Shown here piece by piece: positions 1 through 9,439 of a DNA stretch of 33,162 nt (the first letter of the stretch is position 1; each line of letters starts with the position of its first letter). The translations under genes were made by a program, and so were the position numbers. The notes under the pieces are model-generated. The model saw nothing but the letters and a program-made list of their open reading frames with translations. It was not told where the DNA came from and made no database searches. The DNA comes from Flavobacteriales bacterium (GTDB lineage: Bacteria; Bacteroidota; Bacteroidia; Flavobacteriales_D; Crocinitomicaceae): assembly GCA_947491305.1 (NCBI GenBank), contig CANLIL010000032.1, positions 1 to 33,162 of the forward strand, written 5' to 3'.

Positions 1-57
1 AATAATTAAATTTCAACGAATAGAAAAATTGTGTTTGCTTATTTTGAATCAATTATT

Positions 58-3000
58 TTAACGTAACAACAACACATTTCCTCGTTTGACATGTGTTTGT
101 GTGCCATCCGTTTTAATCTTGATAACCCAATTATACGCACCATTTTGAACAATTCCACCCTTGTAACTTCCGTCCCAACCAACTTCTTTGTCAAATGATT
201 CGAAAATTAATTCTCCCCATCGGTTGTAAATTTGCATTTGATACTCAGCTACTAGTGAAGTTAAAATTGGTTTAAATACATTGTTGTATTCGTTTCCATC
301 TGGTGTAAATGTGTTCGGAACATAGAAAATCAAACTGTTGTCAAAGAAGATGGTATATTGAGCTGTGTCCACACATCCTTTATCCGATGTTGCGGTCAAA
401 GTAATTAAAAATTCATTCAAGGTGTACATCGGATACGTGTACATTCCAGGTTGGAAGAAATTGTACAAACCATTATCTCCCATGTCCCATTCATAACTTA
501 CAGCGCCTGTTGTTGTGTTTAAAATTTCTGTTTCTGGATTCGAAGTATCTAACGTAGTTGGGTTCGCACTAATCCCAGCAGTAGGAGTAGGGTTGATGCA
601 AATAATCGAAGGATAGGTCACAGAATTAGAACATCCAATTGGCGATTCTACGGTTAAACTCACGTCAAAACAACCTGGACTGTTATAAGTATTTGTAATG
701 TTATTATTTCCAGTAGCGCTGTTACCATCACCAAACTGCCAGGTGCTGATAAATTGCTCGTCTGAAGTATTCGTAAATTCAATCGTTGTAGGATCGCAAC
801 CAACGGTATCAGACACATTGAATGAAACTTGAATCTGATCTGGTTGATCAATAAAGCATGGTAATACAAAGACACAATTCTGTGCATCGGTAATCGTTGC
901 AGTGTAGTTTCCAGTAACAATTCCACTGTTGATTGAAGAAGTACTTCCGTTCGACCAGCTATACGCATACGGAGTTGTACCTCCTGTTGTATTCAAGGTG
1001 ATACTACCATCAGAATAGGCATAGCATAGCGGTTCAATGGTGGTATAAGTCGAAATTAAAGGCAACGGTTGAATTAATGAATATGTATATTGACGGTTGC
1101 ACAAGTGAGCATCAGTAATTGAAAGAGTATATGTCCCGATAATTACATTGGTTAAATCTTCGTTTGTTGTGTTATTCGACCATAAATAGGTATATGGTGC
1201 TGTTCCTCCAACAGTTGTTAAATTTATAGATCCATCACTGAAACCATTGCAACTAATATTATCAATAATAACATTTGAAGTATCTAAAAGTGCCGGTTCA
1301 ATAATCGTATCTGTTTTTGATAATACACAGTTGTTGTTATCCGTAATCGTTAAGGTGTAAATTCCAATTGGTAAATTAGAAAGGTCTTCAGTTATTGCAG
1401 TAGTATTCCATGAAAAATCATAAGGTATTGTTCCACCCGTAATTGTTGCATCAATCGCACCAGTTGTTCCACTAAAGCACAAAACATCAGAAGTTACAAA
1501 GTTGATGTTCAATGGTGCTAGTGGTTGTAAAACTTCAGAAGTGTCGTTAACGATACAATTGTTGGAATCTTTAACAATTACAGTATAAACACCTGCAATT
1601 AAATTGGAAGAGGCAGGAGTTAAAGCTGAATTGCTCCATAAATAAGTATAAGGAGCAATTCCTCCAGCAGCAACAACATTAACAGATCCAACAGCATCAC
1701 CATAACAAGGATTATCAATGTGTGTAGTTGAACTCGTTAATAATGTTGGTTCATTTACAAAAATAGTAAGAGAGTCTTGACAACCTTGATTATCGGTCAC
1801 AATAACGGAATAACTTCCTGTTAAAATTGAATCATTCAATGCATTTTGATCGCCATTACTCCATAAATAGGAATAGCCGGGTGTTCCTCCATTTGCAACT
1901 ACTGTAGCTGTTCCTGTTGCATCTCCATGACAAATAACGGGAGTTGTTGAGCCATTAATGACTAGTAATGTTGGTTGTGTGATTGTTCCAATAATTGAAT
2001 CAATACAATTATTGGTATCTGTAACAATTACAGCATACGTTCCAAAAGGATAATTGATTAAATCTTGATTAGTTGTAGAATCTGACCAAGAATAGGAGTA
2101 TGGTGCAGTACCTCCACTTGGTGTTAAATTAATTACACCATTACTTCCGCCGAAACATGAAACATTGGTTATGGAAGTTGCTAATGATAGTGCTGCAGTT
2201 GGTTGTGTAATGGCAACGGTGACAGGAAATGTACAATTATTTCCATCTTTTATTGTAACAAAATAATTACCTGCAATTAAGGAGTCAATATCTTCTGTTG
2301 TTTCACTTGACAACCATTGAAACGAATAATTCCCAACACCGCCAGTTGGAGTGATGTTGATTGAACCCGTACTATTACTAAAACATTTAACGTTGATGTG
2401 ACTTTCAGAAGCTGAAACAACAGTTGCAGGTTCAAAAATGGTGTCAGATAATACTAAAATACAATTGTGACTGTCCTTGATGGTTACTGTATATATTCCT
2501 GCAGTTAAATTCTGTAAATCTTGAGTAAGTTGATTGTTGTTCCATAAATACGTGTAAGGAGCAATTCCTCCGCCGTTTGTTAGATCAATAGAACCTGTTG
2601 CAAATGTTTTGCATAAGACATCAATTGAACTAATAGATCCTGAAACAGGCGTTGCAGGTTGATTAATAACAACTGAAATAAATGCGCCACAAGTATTTGT
2701 ATCTGTTACATTTACAGCATATGTTCCAATTGGTAGATTACTCAAATCTTGCGTTGTTGCTCCTGTGTTCCAATCATAAGCAAATCCAGGTGTACCGAAT
2801 TGAACAGCTAAGTTAACAGTTCCATCACTTCCTGCAAAACATTGAACATCTGTTTTTACTATAGATAATATCATTGAATTATTTGGATCTAAAACTGTTG
2901 CAGAAATCGTGTCATTACAGCCGTTTGCATCCGTTACTAACACATAATAAAACCCTTGATACAAACTGTCTAAATCGGGTGTTGTTTTGAAATTATTCCA

Positions 3001-6000
3001 AAGATATGTATAAGGCGTTGTTCCACCTATAACTGTTAAATCGATTGTACCTTGAGTTCCACCAACACACAACGCGTCAGTATGTGTAACAGCTAGCGTT
3101 AATGGAAGGATTGGTTGAGTAACTAGATACGTTGAACTATCCATACAACCTTTTGAATCTGTAACAATCACTTCATAACTCCCTAAAATAAGAGAATCAA
3201 TGTCTTGTGATAGTTGTCCATTTGACCAAGAATAGGTATAAGGTGAAGTTCCACCAGTAACTGATAAATTAATTGCACCATCAGATCCGTTGTGACATTT
3301 TACAGCATCAATTACCGCTGATAATGCAAGTGGAGCAAGTGGTTGAGGGATGTTAATGGTATCACTTGTTAAAACACATAAGTTTGCATCCGTAATTGTT
3401 ACTTGGTAATCTCCTGCCAAAAGAGCAGAAACATCTTCTGTTGTTGCAGCATTGGTCCAGGAAAAAGTGTAAGGTGCTGTTCCTCCCGCTGGAGAAATGT
3501 TAATTGCTCCACTTGCATCTCCAAAACAATTGATTGGCGTTACAATAGAGGTATAACTTAAAAAATTAAGTGGTTCACTGATTTGAATCGTGTCTTGAAT
3601 CGTGCATAAATTGGCATCTGTAATGGTAACAGCGTATTGCCCACTTAACAAGGAATCAATATCTTGAGCAGTTTGACCATTCGACCAAGAATAGGTATAA
3701 GGAGCTGTTCCACCACTTACTGTTAAATCAATAGATCCAGTTGAAAATCCTTTACATAAAACATTAATTTGTGTATTGCTAGAAGTTAGTGGAGCAATTG
3801 GCTGTGTTACTAGTTTTGTTAAGCTATCAATACATCCGTTAGTATCTGTTACAATTACTGCATAGTTTCCAAAAGTTAAGGAATCAATGTCTTGTGACGT
3901 TTGACCATTCGACCAAGAATACGTGTAAGGTGCTGTTCCACCTGTTACGTTTAAATCAATAGCACCATCTGTGCCTCCAAAACACTTAACCGCATCCGTT
4001 AAACCGGTTAATGCAATTGGTGCCAGTGGTTGAGCTACGTTCATCGTATCGGATAGTAAAATACACAAATTAGCATCGGTAATTGTTACCTGGTAATCTC
4101 CTGCCAAAAGAGCAGAAACATCTTCTGTTGTTGCAGCATTGGTCCAGGAAAAAGTGTAAGGCGCTGTTCCTCCCGCTGGAGAAATGTTAATTGCTCCTGT
4201 TGCATCTCCAAAACAATTAATTGGTGTTACTATAGAGTTATAACTTAAAAAAATAAGCGGTTCACTGATTTGAATCGTATCTTGAAGTATGCATAAATTG
4301 GAATCTGTAATGGTAACAACGTATTGTCCACTTATCAAGGAATCAATGTCTTGCGTAGTTTCGCCGTTCGACCAGGAATAGGTGTAAGGAGCGACTCCAC
4401 CACTTACGGATAAATCAATTGATCCAGTAGAAAAACCAGTACATAAAACAGCCACGCTATTTTCTGTTGAACTGATAGGGGCAGGTTGTGTTAATGTGAT
4501 CGATTTTTCTTTGAAACAGCCATTTGCTAGTGAGACAAAAACGGTATACGTTCCAGCAGTTAAATTGCTAAGATTTTGTGTCGTAGCATTATTAGACCAT
4601 CCAAAGGTATACGGAGGCGTTCCACCAGAAATGGATAAATTGATAGAGCCATTGTTACCGCCAAAACAAGATATGTCTTGGTGAATATCGGAAATTTCAA
4701 TATCCGTGGGCTGGGTAAGTGTAATGGATTGTATACTACTGCATGAATTAGCATCTGTAATCGTAACGCTATAATTGCCCGCAGATAAGCTAGTAGCGTT
4801 GGGAAGAGTAGTACCAGTGCTCCATAAATAAGTATACGGACCAACGCCTCCTGTTCCATTAACGGTTACGGAGCCATTGTTGTCGTTGAAACATTTAATG
4901 TTAAATCCATTGTAATTGGAGATATTGGAAAAGTTTCCACCAACAATGGTTGGCTGACTTATTGTAAAAGTATTGCTTACAACACAATTGTTTGCGTCTG
5001 TCACTTGGACAGAATATGTTCCAGCGGCAACATTTGAAAGGGTGCTTCCACTTGCGTTAGTTGACCATAAATATGAATATGGTGCCGTGCCATTGGTTAC
5101 TGCCACACCAACACTCCCATTTGAACCTCCGAAACACGAAACTGGCGTGTTGGAATTCTGATTGATTTGCATGGGTGGTAAAGTACCAACTGTAACGGTT
5201 GTAGTTCCTGAACATCCATTAGACAGAGTTATAGAACAAGTATAGGTTCCAGGGAGTAATCCGGTTGCTGTACTCGTTGTTTGACCTAAGGGATCATTCC
5301 ATAAATACGTAGCGGTTATACCTGCGTTTCCATTTTGTAAATTGAACAAAGCGGTGGCAGTGCCAGTATTGGATGTACTGCAAAATGCCCGAGTGGAGGT
5401 GGAGGAAAATGTTACATCACTCGTTACTGTTACACTCACAGTAACTGGAGGGATAGCAACATTTGTAACGGGATTTGGTGATGAGTTTACGGTTACAGAA
5501 TAGGTTCCAGGCACTAAATTTGAAACGCTTTGCGTAGTTGGGTTTCCTGGGGAATTCCACAAATAGGTATACGGTGCAAAACCTCCGATTGGGGTTACTT
5601 GTGCCGTTCCGTTAGGTTGACCACAGGTGGAACTGGTTGCGGAAGTGGAAGCCGTAAAGTTGATGACACAATTGATGCTTCCGGTAGAAGGATTCGCGAA
5701 GTTAGGTTGTAAAGATATTGTGCCCGAACCACCTGAAAAATTTGTGGTTAGCAAAATGTAAACTTGTCCAGCAATTGCATTAGGAATATCGACAAATTCA
5801 GTACTAGAGCCAGAAAATGAACAATCAATTGGCGCGGCAGCATTTAATATTGGACAACCAGCAGCGACACTCGTAAATGGACCATATAATGCAAAGTCAA
5901 CATCGGAGAAACCGATATTATTGTTACCTGTTTGTGTCAATACCAAGTGTATGGATCCACTTGTAGCAATTCCTAATGCAAGCCAATTCGCATTTGGTGT

Positions 6001-6165
6001 TACACCCAAACAACCATATTGACCTATACTAGGTGTTCCAGTTAAGCTAGGATAGGAACCACTTGTAGAGCAACCAGCTTGCGCGCAAGTATAGCCAGGA
6101 TTTACTTGAGTAAAAATTAAAGTATTAAAAAGAAGGAAATAAATTATTAATAACTGCTTAATCAT
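58..6165 (-). CDS. Giant SprB-repeat surface adhesin with T9SS type B C-terminal sorting domain
   Basis: Predicted 2035-residue exported protein. Residues 1-20 form a signal peptide ending near FTQ. Residues about 20-165 are a Cys-containing N-terminal domain that I recognise from T9SS cargo but cannot name. Residues about 165-1775 hold about 21 SprB-type repeats of roughly 76 residues; the core is GGTAPYTYSWSNG, then a G-Y-V-TITD-x-N-x-C strand and a closing QP or EP. The first two units are degenerate. Two PKD-like domains follow (about 1777-1945; WQFGDG and YEWDMGD motifs). The end (about 1946-2035, FYVPNTFTPDG to the terminus) matches the CHU_C / gliding-motility-associated C-terminal domain that directs type IX secretion. 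SprB in Flavobacterium johnsoniae is a mobile gliding adhesin; whether this protein serves gliding, attachment or other surface binding is not shown here. No partner gene is adjacent. Ends 57 bases from the window edge. Confidence 0.93.
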   Translation of the reverse strand: MIKQLLIIYFLLFNTLIFTQVNPGYTCAQAGCSTSGSYPSLTGTPSIGQYGCLGVTPNANWLALGIATSGSIHLVLTQTGNNNIGFSDVDFALYGPFTSVAAGCPILNAAAPIDCSFSGSSTEFVDIPNAIAGQVYILLTTNFSGGSGTISLQPNFANPSTGSINCVINFTASTSATSSTCGQPNGTAQVTPIGGFAPYTYLWNSPGNPTTQSVSNLVPGTYSVTVNSSPNPVTNVAIPPVTVSVTVTSDVTFSSTSTRAFCSTSNTGTATALFNLQNGNAGITATYLWNDPLGQTTSTATGLLPGTYTCSITLSNGCSGTTTVTVGTLPPMQINQNSNTPVSCFGGSNGSVGVAVTNGTAPYSYLWSTNASGSTLSNVAAGTYSVQVTDANNCVVSNTFTISQPTIVGGNFSNISNYNGFNIKCFNDNNGSVTVNGTGGVGPYTYLWSTGTTLPNATSLSAGNYSVTITDANSCSSIQSITLTQPTDIEISDIHQDISCFGGNNGSINLSISGGTPPYTFGWSNNATTQNLSNLTAGTYTVFVSLANGCFKEKSITLTQPAPISSTENSVAVLCTGFSTGSIDLSVSGGVAPYTYSWSNGETTQDIDSLISGQYVVTITDSNLCILQDTIQISEPLIFLSYNSIVTPINCFGDATGAINISPAGGTAPYTFSWTNAATTEDVSALLAGDYQVTITDANLCILLSDTMNVAQPLAPIALTGLTDAVKCFGGTDGAIDLNVTGGTAPYTYSWSNGQTSQDIDSLTFGNYAVIVTDTNGCIDSLTKLVTQPIAPLTSSNTQINVLCKGFSTGSIDLTVSGGTAPYTYSWSNGQTAQDIDSLLSGQYAVTITDANLCTIQDTIQISEPLNFLSYTSIVTPINCFGDASGAINISPAGGTAPYTFSWTNAATTEDVSALLAGDYQVTITDANLCVLTSDTINIPQPLAPLALSAVIDAVKCHNGSDGAINLSVTGGTSPYTYSWSNGQLSQDIDSLILGSYEVIVTDSKGCMDSSTYLVTQPILPLTLAVTHTDALCVGGTQGTIDLTVIGGTTPYTYLWNNFKTTPDLDSLYQGFYYVLVTDANGCNDTISATVLDPNNSMILSIVKTDVQCFAGSDGTVNLAVQFGTPGFAYDWNTGATTQDLSNLPIGTYAVNVTDTNTCGAFISVVINQPATPVSGSISSIDVLCKTFATGSIDLTNGGGIAPYTYLWNNNQLTQDLQNLTAGIYTVTIKDSHNCILVLSDTIFEPATVVSASESHINVKCFSNSTGSINITPTGGVGNYSFQWLSSETTEDIDSLIAGNYFVTIKDGNNCTFPVTVAITQPTAALSLATSITNVSCFGGSNGVINLTPSGGTAPYSYSWSDSTTNQDLINYPFGTYAVIVTDTNNCIDSIIGTITQPTLLVINGSTTPVICHGDATGTATVVANGGTPGYSYLWSNGDQNALNDSILTGSYSVIVTDNQGCQDSLTIFVNEPTLLTSSTTHIDNPCYGDAVGSVNVVAAGGIAPYTYLWSNSALTPASSNLIAGVYTVIVKDSNNCIVNDTSEVLQPLAPLNINFVTSDVLCFSGTTGAIDATITGGTIPYDFSWNTTAITEDLSNLPIGIYTLTITDNNNCVLSKTDTIIEPALLDTSNVIIDNISCNGFSDGSINLTTVGGTAPYTYLWSNNTTNEDLTNVIIGTYTLSITDAHLCNRQYTYSLIQPLPLISTYTTIEPLCYAYSDGSITLNTTGGTTPYAYSWSNGSTSSINSGIVTGNYTATITDAQNCVFVLPCFIDQPDQIQVSFNVSDTVGCDPTTIEFTNTSDEQFISTWQFGDGNSATGNNNITNTYNSPGCFDVSLTVESPIGCSNSVTYPSIICINPTPTAGISANPTTLDTSNPETEILNTTTGAVSYEWDMGDNGLYNFFQPGMYTYPMYTLNEFLITLTATSDKGCVDTAQYTIFFDNSLIFYVPNTFTPDGNEYNNVFKPILTSLVAEYQMQIYNRWGELIFESFDKEVGWDGSYKGGIVQNGAYNWVIKIKTDGTQTHVKRGNVLLLR
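3113..4486 (-). repeat. 687-bp tandem block duplication inside the adhesin gene
   Basis: Three consecutive SprB units (about 229 codons) are repeated head to tail. Two independent anchors give exactly the same offset: TGGTAATCTCCTGCC at 3404 and 4091, and GGTTCACTGATTTG at 3572 and 4259, both 687 bases apart. From each first anchor about 100 bases are identical apart from one change. Block limits (about 3113-3799 and 3800-4486) are approximate. The duplication keeps the reading frame. Confidence 0.85.
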
Positions 6166-6223
6166 TTACGTTTTTTTAATTCATGTTAGCAATCCTACTA
6201 AGTAGCAGATATATAAACGTATA

Positions 6224-6231
6224 AAGCATTA
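6224..6231 (-). promoter_or_regulatory. Possible -7 element for the adhesin gene
   Basis: On the minus strand this reads TACGTTTA, one base off the Bacteroidota -7 consensus TAnnTTTG, about 60 bases before the adhesin ATG. I see no clear -33 TTG at normal spacing, so this is only a candidate. Confidence 0.3.
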
Positions 6232-6257
6232 AAAAAGTTGGCTGTACTTTAAAAAAA

Positions 6258-6836
6258 TCAGAGATACCTAAAAGTTAAATTAATTCGAGGGTCGTTCACT
6301 TTTTTAGTTTTCGCAACCTGATGTTTCCAATGATGCTGCAATTCACCTCCCATAATTAAAACACTACCAGGTTCTAAATCCATTGAAATTTTTTCTTTTG
6401 TTGACGTATGTTTTAAGTCAAAACGCCTTTTTGCGCCCAAACTTAAAGATGCGATTATTGGATTTCTTCCTAACTCAGGTTCGTTATCAGCATGCCATCC
6501 GTTACTATCGTTTCCATCACGGTACAAATTTATTAAGACTGAATTTAATTGAATAGAAAATGTAAGTTCAATGTTCTCTTTTATTTGCGTTAACTCTTTC
6601 GTAAATGAAGATGTTGTTAAACGTTGTCCAGAATATCCGTAGGATTTATTTTCTTCGGCATAGAAAGCTTCTAGCCTAGGTGTGAGGTGTTTTTTACCAA
6701 ACAATTTTATTTCCCCTTGTTGCCAATTAATTGTATGATAGAATAAATTGAAAAATTGATCAGCTATTTCTTTTTCATAAAAGTTAGGGACATAAATAAT
6801 CCACCCATCTCTAAGAATTGTTTTCTCGAATTCCAT
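6258..6836 (-). CDS. AlkB-like 2-oxoglutarate/Fe(II) dioxygenase (alkylated nucleic acid repair)
   Basis: A 192-residue protein of the AlkB family, closest in motif style to the ALKBH2/ALKBH3 type, which oxidatively demethylates 1-methyladenine and 3-methylcytosine in nucleic acids. Seen motifs: NLYRDG (103-108), the iron-binding H115-x-D117 in GWHADNEPE, the distal iron His at about 172 in WKHQV, and the 2-oxoglutarate-binding Arg pair R184 and R190 in RINLTFR. The frame stays open 22 codons further upstream, but I chose the ATG at 6836 because it overlaps the stop of the upstream membrane-protein gene as TAATG and the protein then begins like family members. Translational coupling to that gene is likely. 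Complete catalytic set, so probably active. Confidence 0.92.
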   Translation of the reverse strand: MEFEKTILRDGWIIYVPNFYEKEIADQFFNLFYHTINWQQGEIKLFGKKHLTPRLEAFYAEENKSYGYSGQRLTTSSFTKELTQIKENIELTFSIQLNSVLINLYRDGNDSNGWHADNEPELGRNPIIASLSLGAKRRFDLKHTSTKEKISMDLEPGSVLIMGGELQHHWKHQVAKTKKVNDPRINLTFRYL

Positions 6837-7606
6837 TAATCGATGTATCCTACTAAATCGTATGTGATATAACCAAAAACTTCTTTGGTTAAATGATTCC
6901 ATTTCTCAAAATATTCTACGTTGGGAATAATGTATTGGTCCCAAAAATAACTTCTTTTTTCGCTCGTGTACAAGTCTGTTGAGAATGGGGTGACTTTTAT
7001 TCCTTCATTTTCAAAGCAAGCAATTGAACGACGCATGTGCATACCCGAAGTGATTAACAAAAAACGTGATAAATGAGGGTAGGATCTGTTTAAAATGTTT
7101 TGAGTTTCGACAGCGTTTTCATGCGTGTTTCTAGACGTTTCTTCAGTAATAATATCTTTTTCAGGTATTCCCCATTGAATAAGAATGGATTTAAATTGCT
7201 TGGCTTCATGCAATCCTCGGTCAGTGATATAGCCACTATCGCCTGAAATCAATATTTTTTTGATCTTTTTCAATTTGTACAAAGAAATCGCTTGCCAAAT
7301 TCGATCTGCTCCTCTTCGGATACTAATTCGTTTCATTTCTGTGTCATATTCAGCCATCCCTGTTAATACAATTCCAACATCGTATTTTTTGGTTTGCTCA
7401 AATGTAGTTCCATGTACTTCCCAAATTCTAGCAGTTTCTAAAAAGAGAAAAGGATTCGTGAAAACGATTAAAAGTGCTAAAGATGTCCATTTTGCAATTG
7501 TTTTGACGCGTTGTTTTTTCCAAAATAGAAAAAGTAAACTGCTAACAACAAACCACGTAAATGGGGATAGTAAAAATAATGCGGCTTTAGATAAGATAAA
7601 AAACAT
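6836..7606 (-). CDS. YdcF/SanA/ElyC-like membrane protein (DUF218)
   Basis: A 256-residue protein with two N-terminal hydrophobic segments (about 8-28 and 38-55) and a DUF218 domain from about residue 76 to 235. Family motifs are visible: IVLTG, ISGDSG, EETSRNTHENA and ITSGMHMRRS. Members of this family (E. coli SanA, ElyC, YdcF) act at the inner membrane and are linked to envelope integrity, but the biochemical activity is not settled. The open frame extends upstream to 7702, yet that extension is charged, would push the membrane segment inward and would cover the divergent spacer, so I start at the ATG at 7606. Its stop overlaps the AlkB start by one base, so the two are probably co-transcribed. 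Confidence 0.85.
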   Translation of the reverse strand: MFFILSKAALFLLSPFTWFVVSSLLFLFWKKQRVKTIAKWTSLALLIVFTNPFLFLETARIWEVHGTTFEQTKKYDVGIVLTGMAEYDTEMKRISIRRGADRIWQAISLYKLKKIKKILISGDSGYITDRGLHEAKQFKSILIQWGIPEKDIITEETSRNTHENAVETQNILNRSYPHLSRFLLITSGMHMRRSIACFENEGIKVTPFSTDLYTSEKRSYFWDQYIIPNVEYFEKWNHLTKEVFGYITYDLVGYID

Positions 7607-7610
7607 GTTA

Positions 7611-7618
7611 CAAATGTA
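7611..7618 (-). promoter_or_regulatory. TAnnTTTG element abutting the DUF218 gene start
   Basis: Minus-strand TACATTTG, a full match to the Bacteroidota -7 consensus, ends four bases before the chosen ATG (7606). If it works as a promoter the mRNA would have almost no leader. No -33 TTG is evident. Confidence 0.35.
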
Positions 7619-7702
7619 TGAAAATTGTATGTTTTTTATTGTTTTTTCATTATAAATAACTTCACGCTTTTTACTAACTTTACAATCCACTAATTTTATC
7701 AT

Positions 7703-9358
7703 ATGAAAGCTATCTTTTTTGTACTTTTTGTTGTTTTTTTCAGTAATTTATCGGCTCAAAACACGCTAAAATTAACGTATTTAAAACAAAATAACGGTCA
7801 AGTAATTCCTAATCAAGATGCAGTTGTTGTTTATTCAAACGCACAACAAACACTCATTTCTACAGAAAAAAATTTAGAAAACAAAGGAACTTTTCCCATG
7901 GAAAACACCTTGATCAATCGATCTGATTTTTCATACATTTCATCAGCTCAATTTAAAGATGGAACAGCCGTAAAAACTAAGGATTCTGTTGCAATTGCTC
8001 AACAAAACTTTCAGTTCTTTGATGAGGTTCGTAAATTGAAAGGATACACGTGTAAAAAAGCTCAAACTGTCATTAACTCAAATACGATTGAATTGTGGTA
8101 TACATCAGATTTGAAGATTGCTGGTTCACCAATGATTTTAGGTCAAAAACTAGGGCTAGTGTTAGAGATAGTTCGTAATGGTTCGGTTTTGCTTTCAATT
8201 CAAGCAATTGAAAAAATTAAAACGTTTCCAATACTTCCTGTGTTTCAATCTAATGCACCAACAGTCGATTTATTAACGTACCGCGATGAATTGTTTCAAC
8301 ACCGTTTTACTACGATTCCTATTTTTAAACAAGTAAAATTAGCTGAAAAACAAGATACTACACAAACAGATTTGCGTTATTTTGCCAACGAATCAATTGT
8401 AGTGAAAAAAGTGAAGTTCCCTAAAATTGCTTCATCTTCTCAGGTTTTTATTTCTGTGAACGAACAATCTTCGGGTGACGCTTACGATCGAACGGGATCT
8501 GTATTTATAATTCCAATAAAAAAAGCACAATCGTTTTTAGATGGACTCGAAAAAGGTGTTGCGAATTTGCCAGTTTACACAAATGGAAACGGCAAAGAAT
8601 ACCAAGGTGTTGTTACGACTTCTACTTTTGATCCATTGATAGAATTGGTTCGGTTTTTCACTCCATTTGGCGTTGGACAGTACAACACGATTCAAATAAA
8701 AGGAAAAAAATGGGCAGAATCGGTTGATTACCGTCAAGATATTTCAGACCTTTCTTCCGAATTATCTGAACAAGATGTCTATGTAGGATTTACAATTTTT
8801 GGTAAACACACGGTTTCAGTGAATGTGACAATTCATGAGGAAGAAGGAGTAGTGGTTGCACCGAAAAAAGTTGTTCCATTGTTCAATACGATGAATGTGA
8901 TGGAATTTGCAGGTCAAAATTATGGCACGATGTTTAGCAATGAAGAAGGGTTAAATATTGAATTCACATTAGATAAACCGATTAAAAATGCGAAGTTACG
9001 TTACATCACAACTGGACATGGTGGTTGGGAAAATGGCGACGAATTTGTGCCTAAAAAGAACAGTATTTTTCTAGATAATTCATTGGTGCATGCTTTTTAT
9101 CCGTGGCGACAAGATTGTGGTGCTTTTAGAAATTCCAATCCTGCCTCTGGTAATTTTGGAAATGGCTTATCTTCTTCGGATTACAGTCGCTCGAATTGGT
9201 GTCCTGGAACAGCAACAAATCCTGTTTACATTGATTTAGGTGATTTAAAAAGTGGCAAACATAGTGTGCAAGTTAAAATTCCATTAGGACCTTCTGAAGG
9301 GAATAGTTTTAGCGCTTGGAATGTGTCAGGTTGCATCATCGGTGAAGAACAAAACTAG
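7703..9358 (+). CDS. Secreted PNGase F-like peptide-N-glycosidase with extra N-terminal domain
   Basis: A 551-residue exported protein; signal peptide ends at about residue 18 (NLSAQ). Residues about 19-190 resemble the GLPGLI-type domain common in Bacteroidota. Residues about 225-551 resemble the two eight-stranded jellyroll domains of Elizabethkingia PNGase F, which cleaves Asn-linked glycans from glycoproteins. Comparing from memory with that enzyme: GDAYDR (258-263) matches its CDEWDR, FTPFG (319-323) its ITPYW, QDISDL (345-350) places D346 at the catalytic Asp60, E447 in GDEF is the likely Glu206 equivalent, and NWCPG (498-502) matches GWCPG. The equivalent of Glu118 is not obvious. A -7-like TAACTTTA sits at 7675-7682. 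Divergent from the DUF218 gene. Family call is firm, activity is inferred. Confidence 0.85.
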   Translation: MKAIFFVLFVVFFSNLSAQNTLKLTYLKQNNGQVIPNQDAVVVYSNAQQTLISTEKNLENKGTFPMENTLINRSDFSYISSAQFKDGTAVKTKDSVAIAQQNFQFFDEVRKLKGYTCKKAQTVINSNTIELWYTSDLKIAGSPMILGQKLGLVLEIVRNGSVLLSIQAIEKIKTFPILPVFQSNAPTVDLLTYRDELFQHRFTTIPIFKQVKLAEKQDTTQTDLRYFANESIVVKKVKFPKIASSSQVFISVNEQSSGDAYDRTGSVFIIPIKKAQSFLDGLEKGVANLPVYTNGNGKEYQGVVTTSTFDPLIELVRFFTPFGVGQYNTIQIKGKKWAESVDYRQDISDLSSELSEQDVYVGFTIFGKHTVSVNVTIHEEEGVVVAPKKVVPLFNTMNVMEFAGQNYGTMFSNEEGLNIEFTLDKPIKNAKLRYITTGHGGWENGDEFVPKKNSIFLDNSLVHAFYPWRQDCGAFRNSNPASGNFGNGLSSSDYSRSNWCPGTATNPVYIDLGDLKSGKHSVQVKIPLGPSEGNSFSAWNVSGCIIGEEQN

Positions 9359-9390
9359 GTTTAATTAGAATTGTTTATTTTTACTATCAG

Positions 9391-9430
9391 ATTAAAGATT
9401 TCAAATTAAAGATTACAAATTACAAATTAG
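9391..9430. repeat. Short iterated AT-rich repeats before the MscS gene
   Basis: ATTAAAGATT occurs at 9391-9400 and 9405-9414, and TTACAAA is tandem at 9413-9419 and 9420-9426. This fills much of the 81-base spacer between the PNGase F-like gene and the channel gene. No function is evident. Confidence 0.6.
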
Positions 9431-9439
9431 ATTAATTTT

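Noticed and set aside
4496-5161. Open frames on the plus strand inside the adhesin gene (and others at 660-968 and 4560-4859)
   Set aside because: They are shadows of the repeat-rich adhesin coding sequence: their translations follow the repeat period, lack starts in good context and have no recognisable family.
9359-9439. Regulatory operator in the AT-rich repeats before the MscS gene
   Set aside because: The repeats are direct and low complexity; there is no palindrome or positioned promoter to support an operator.
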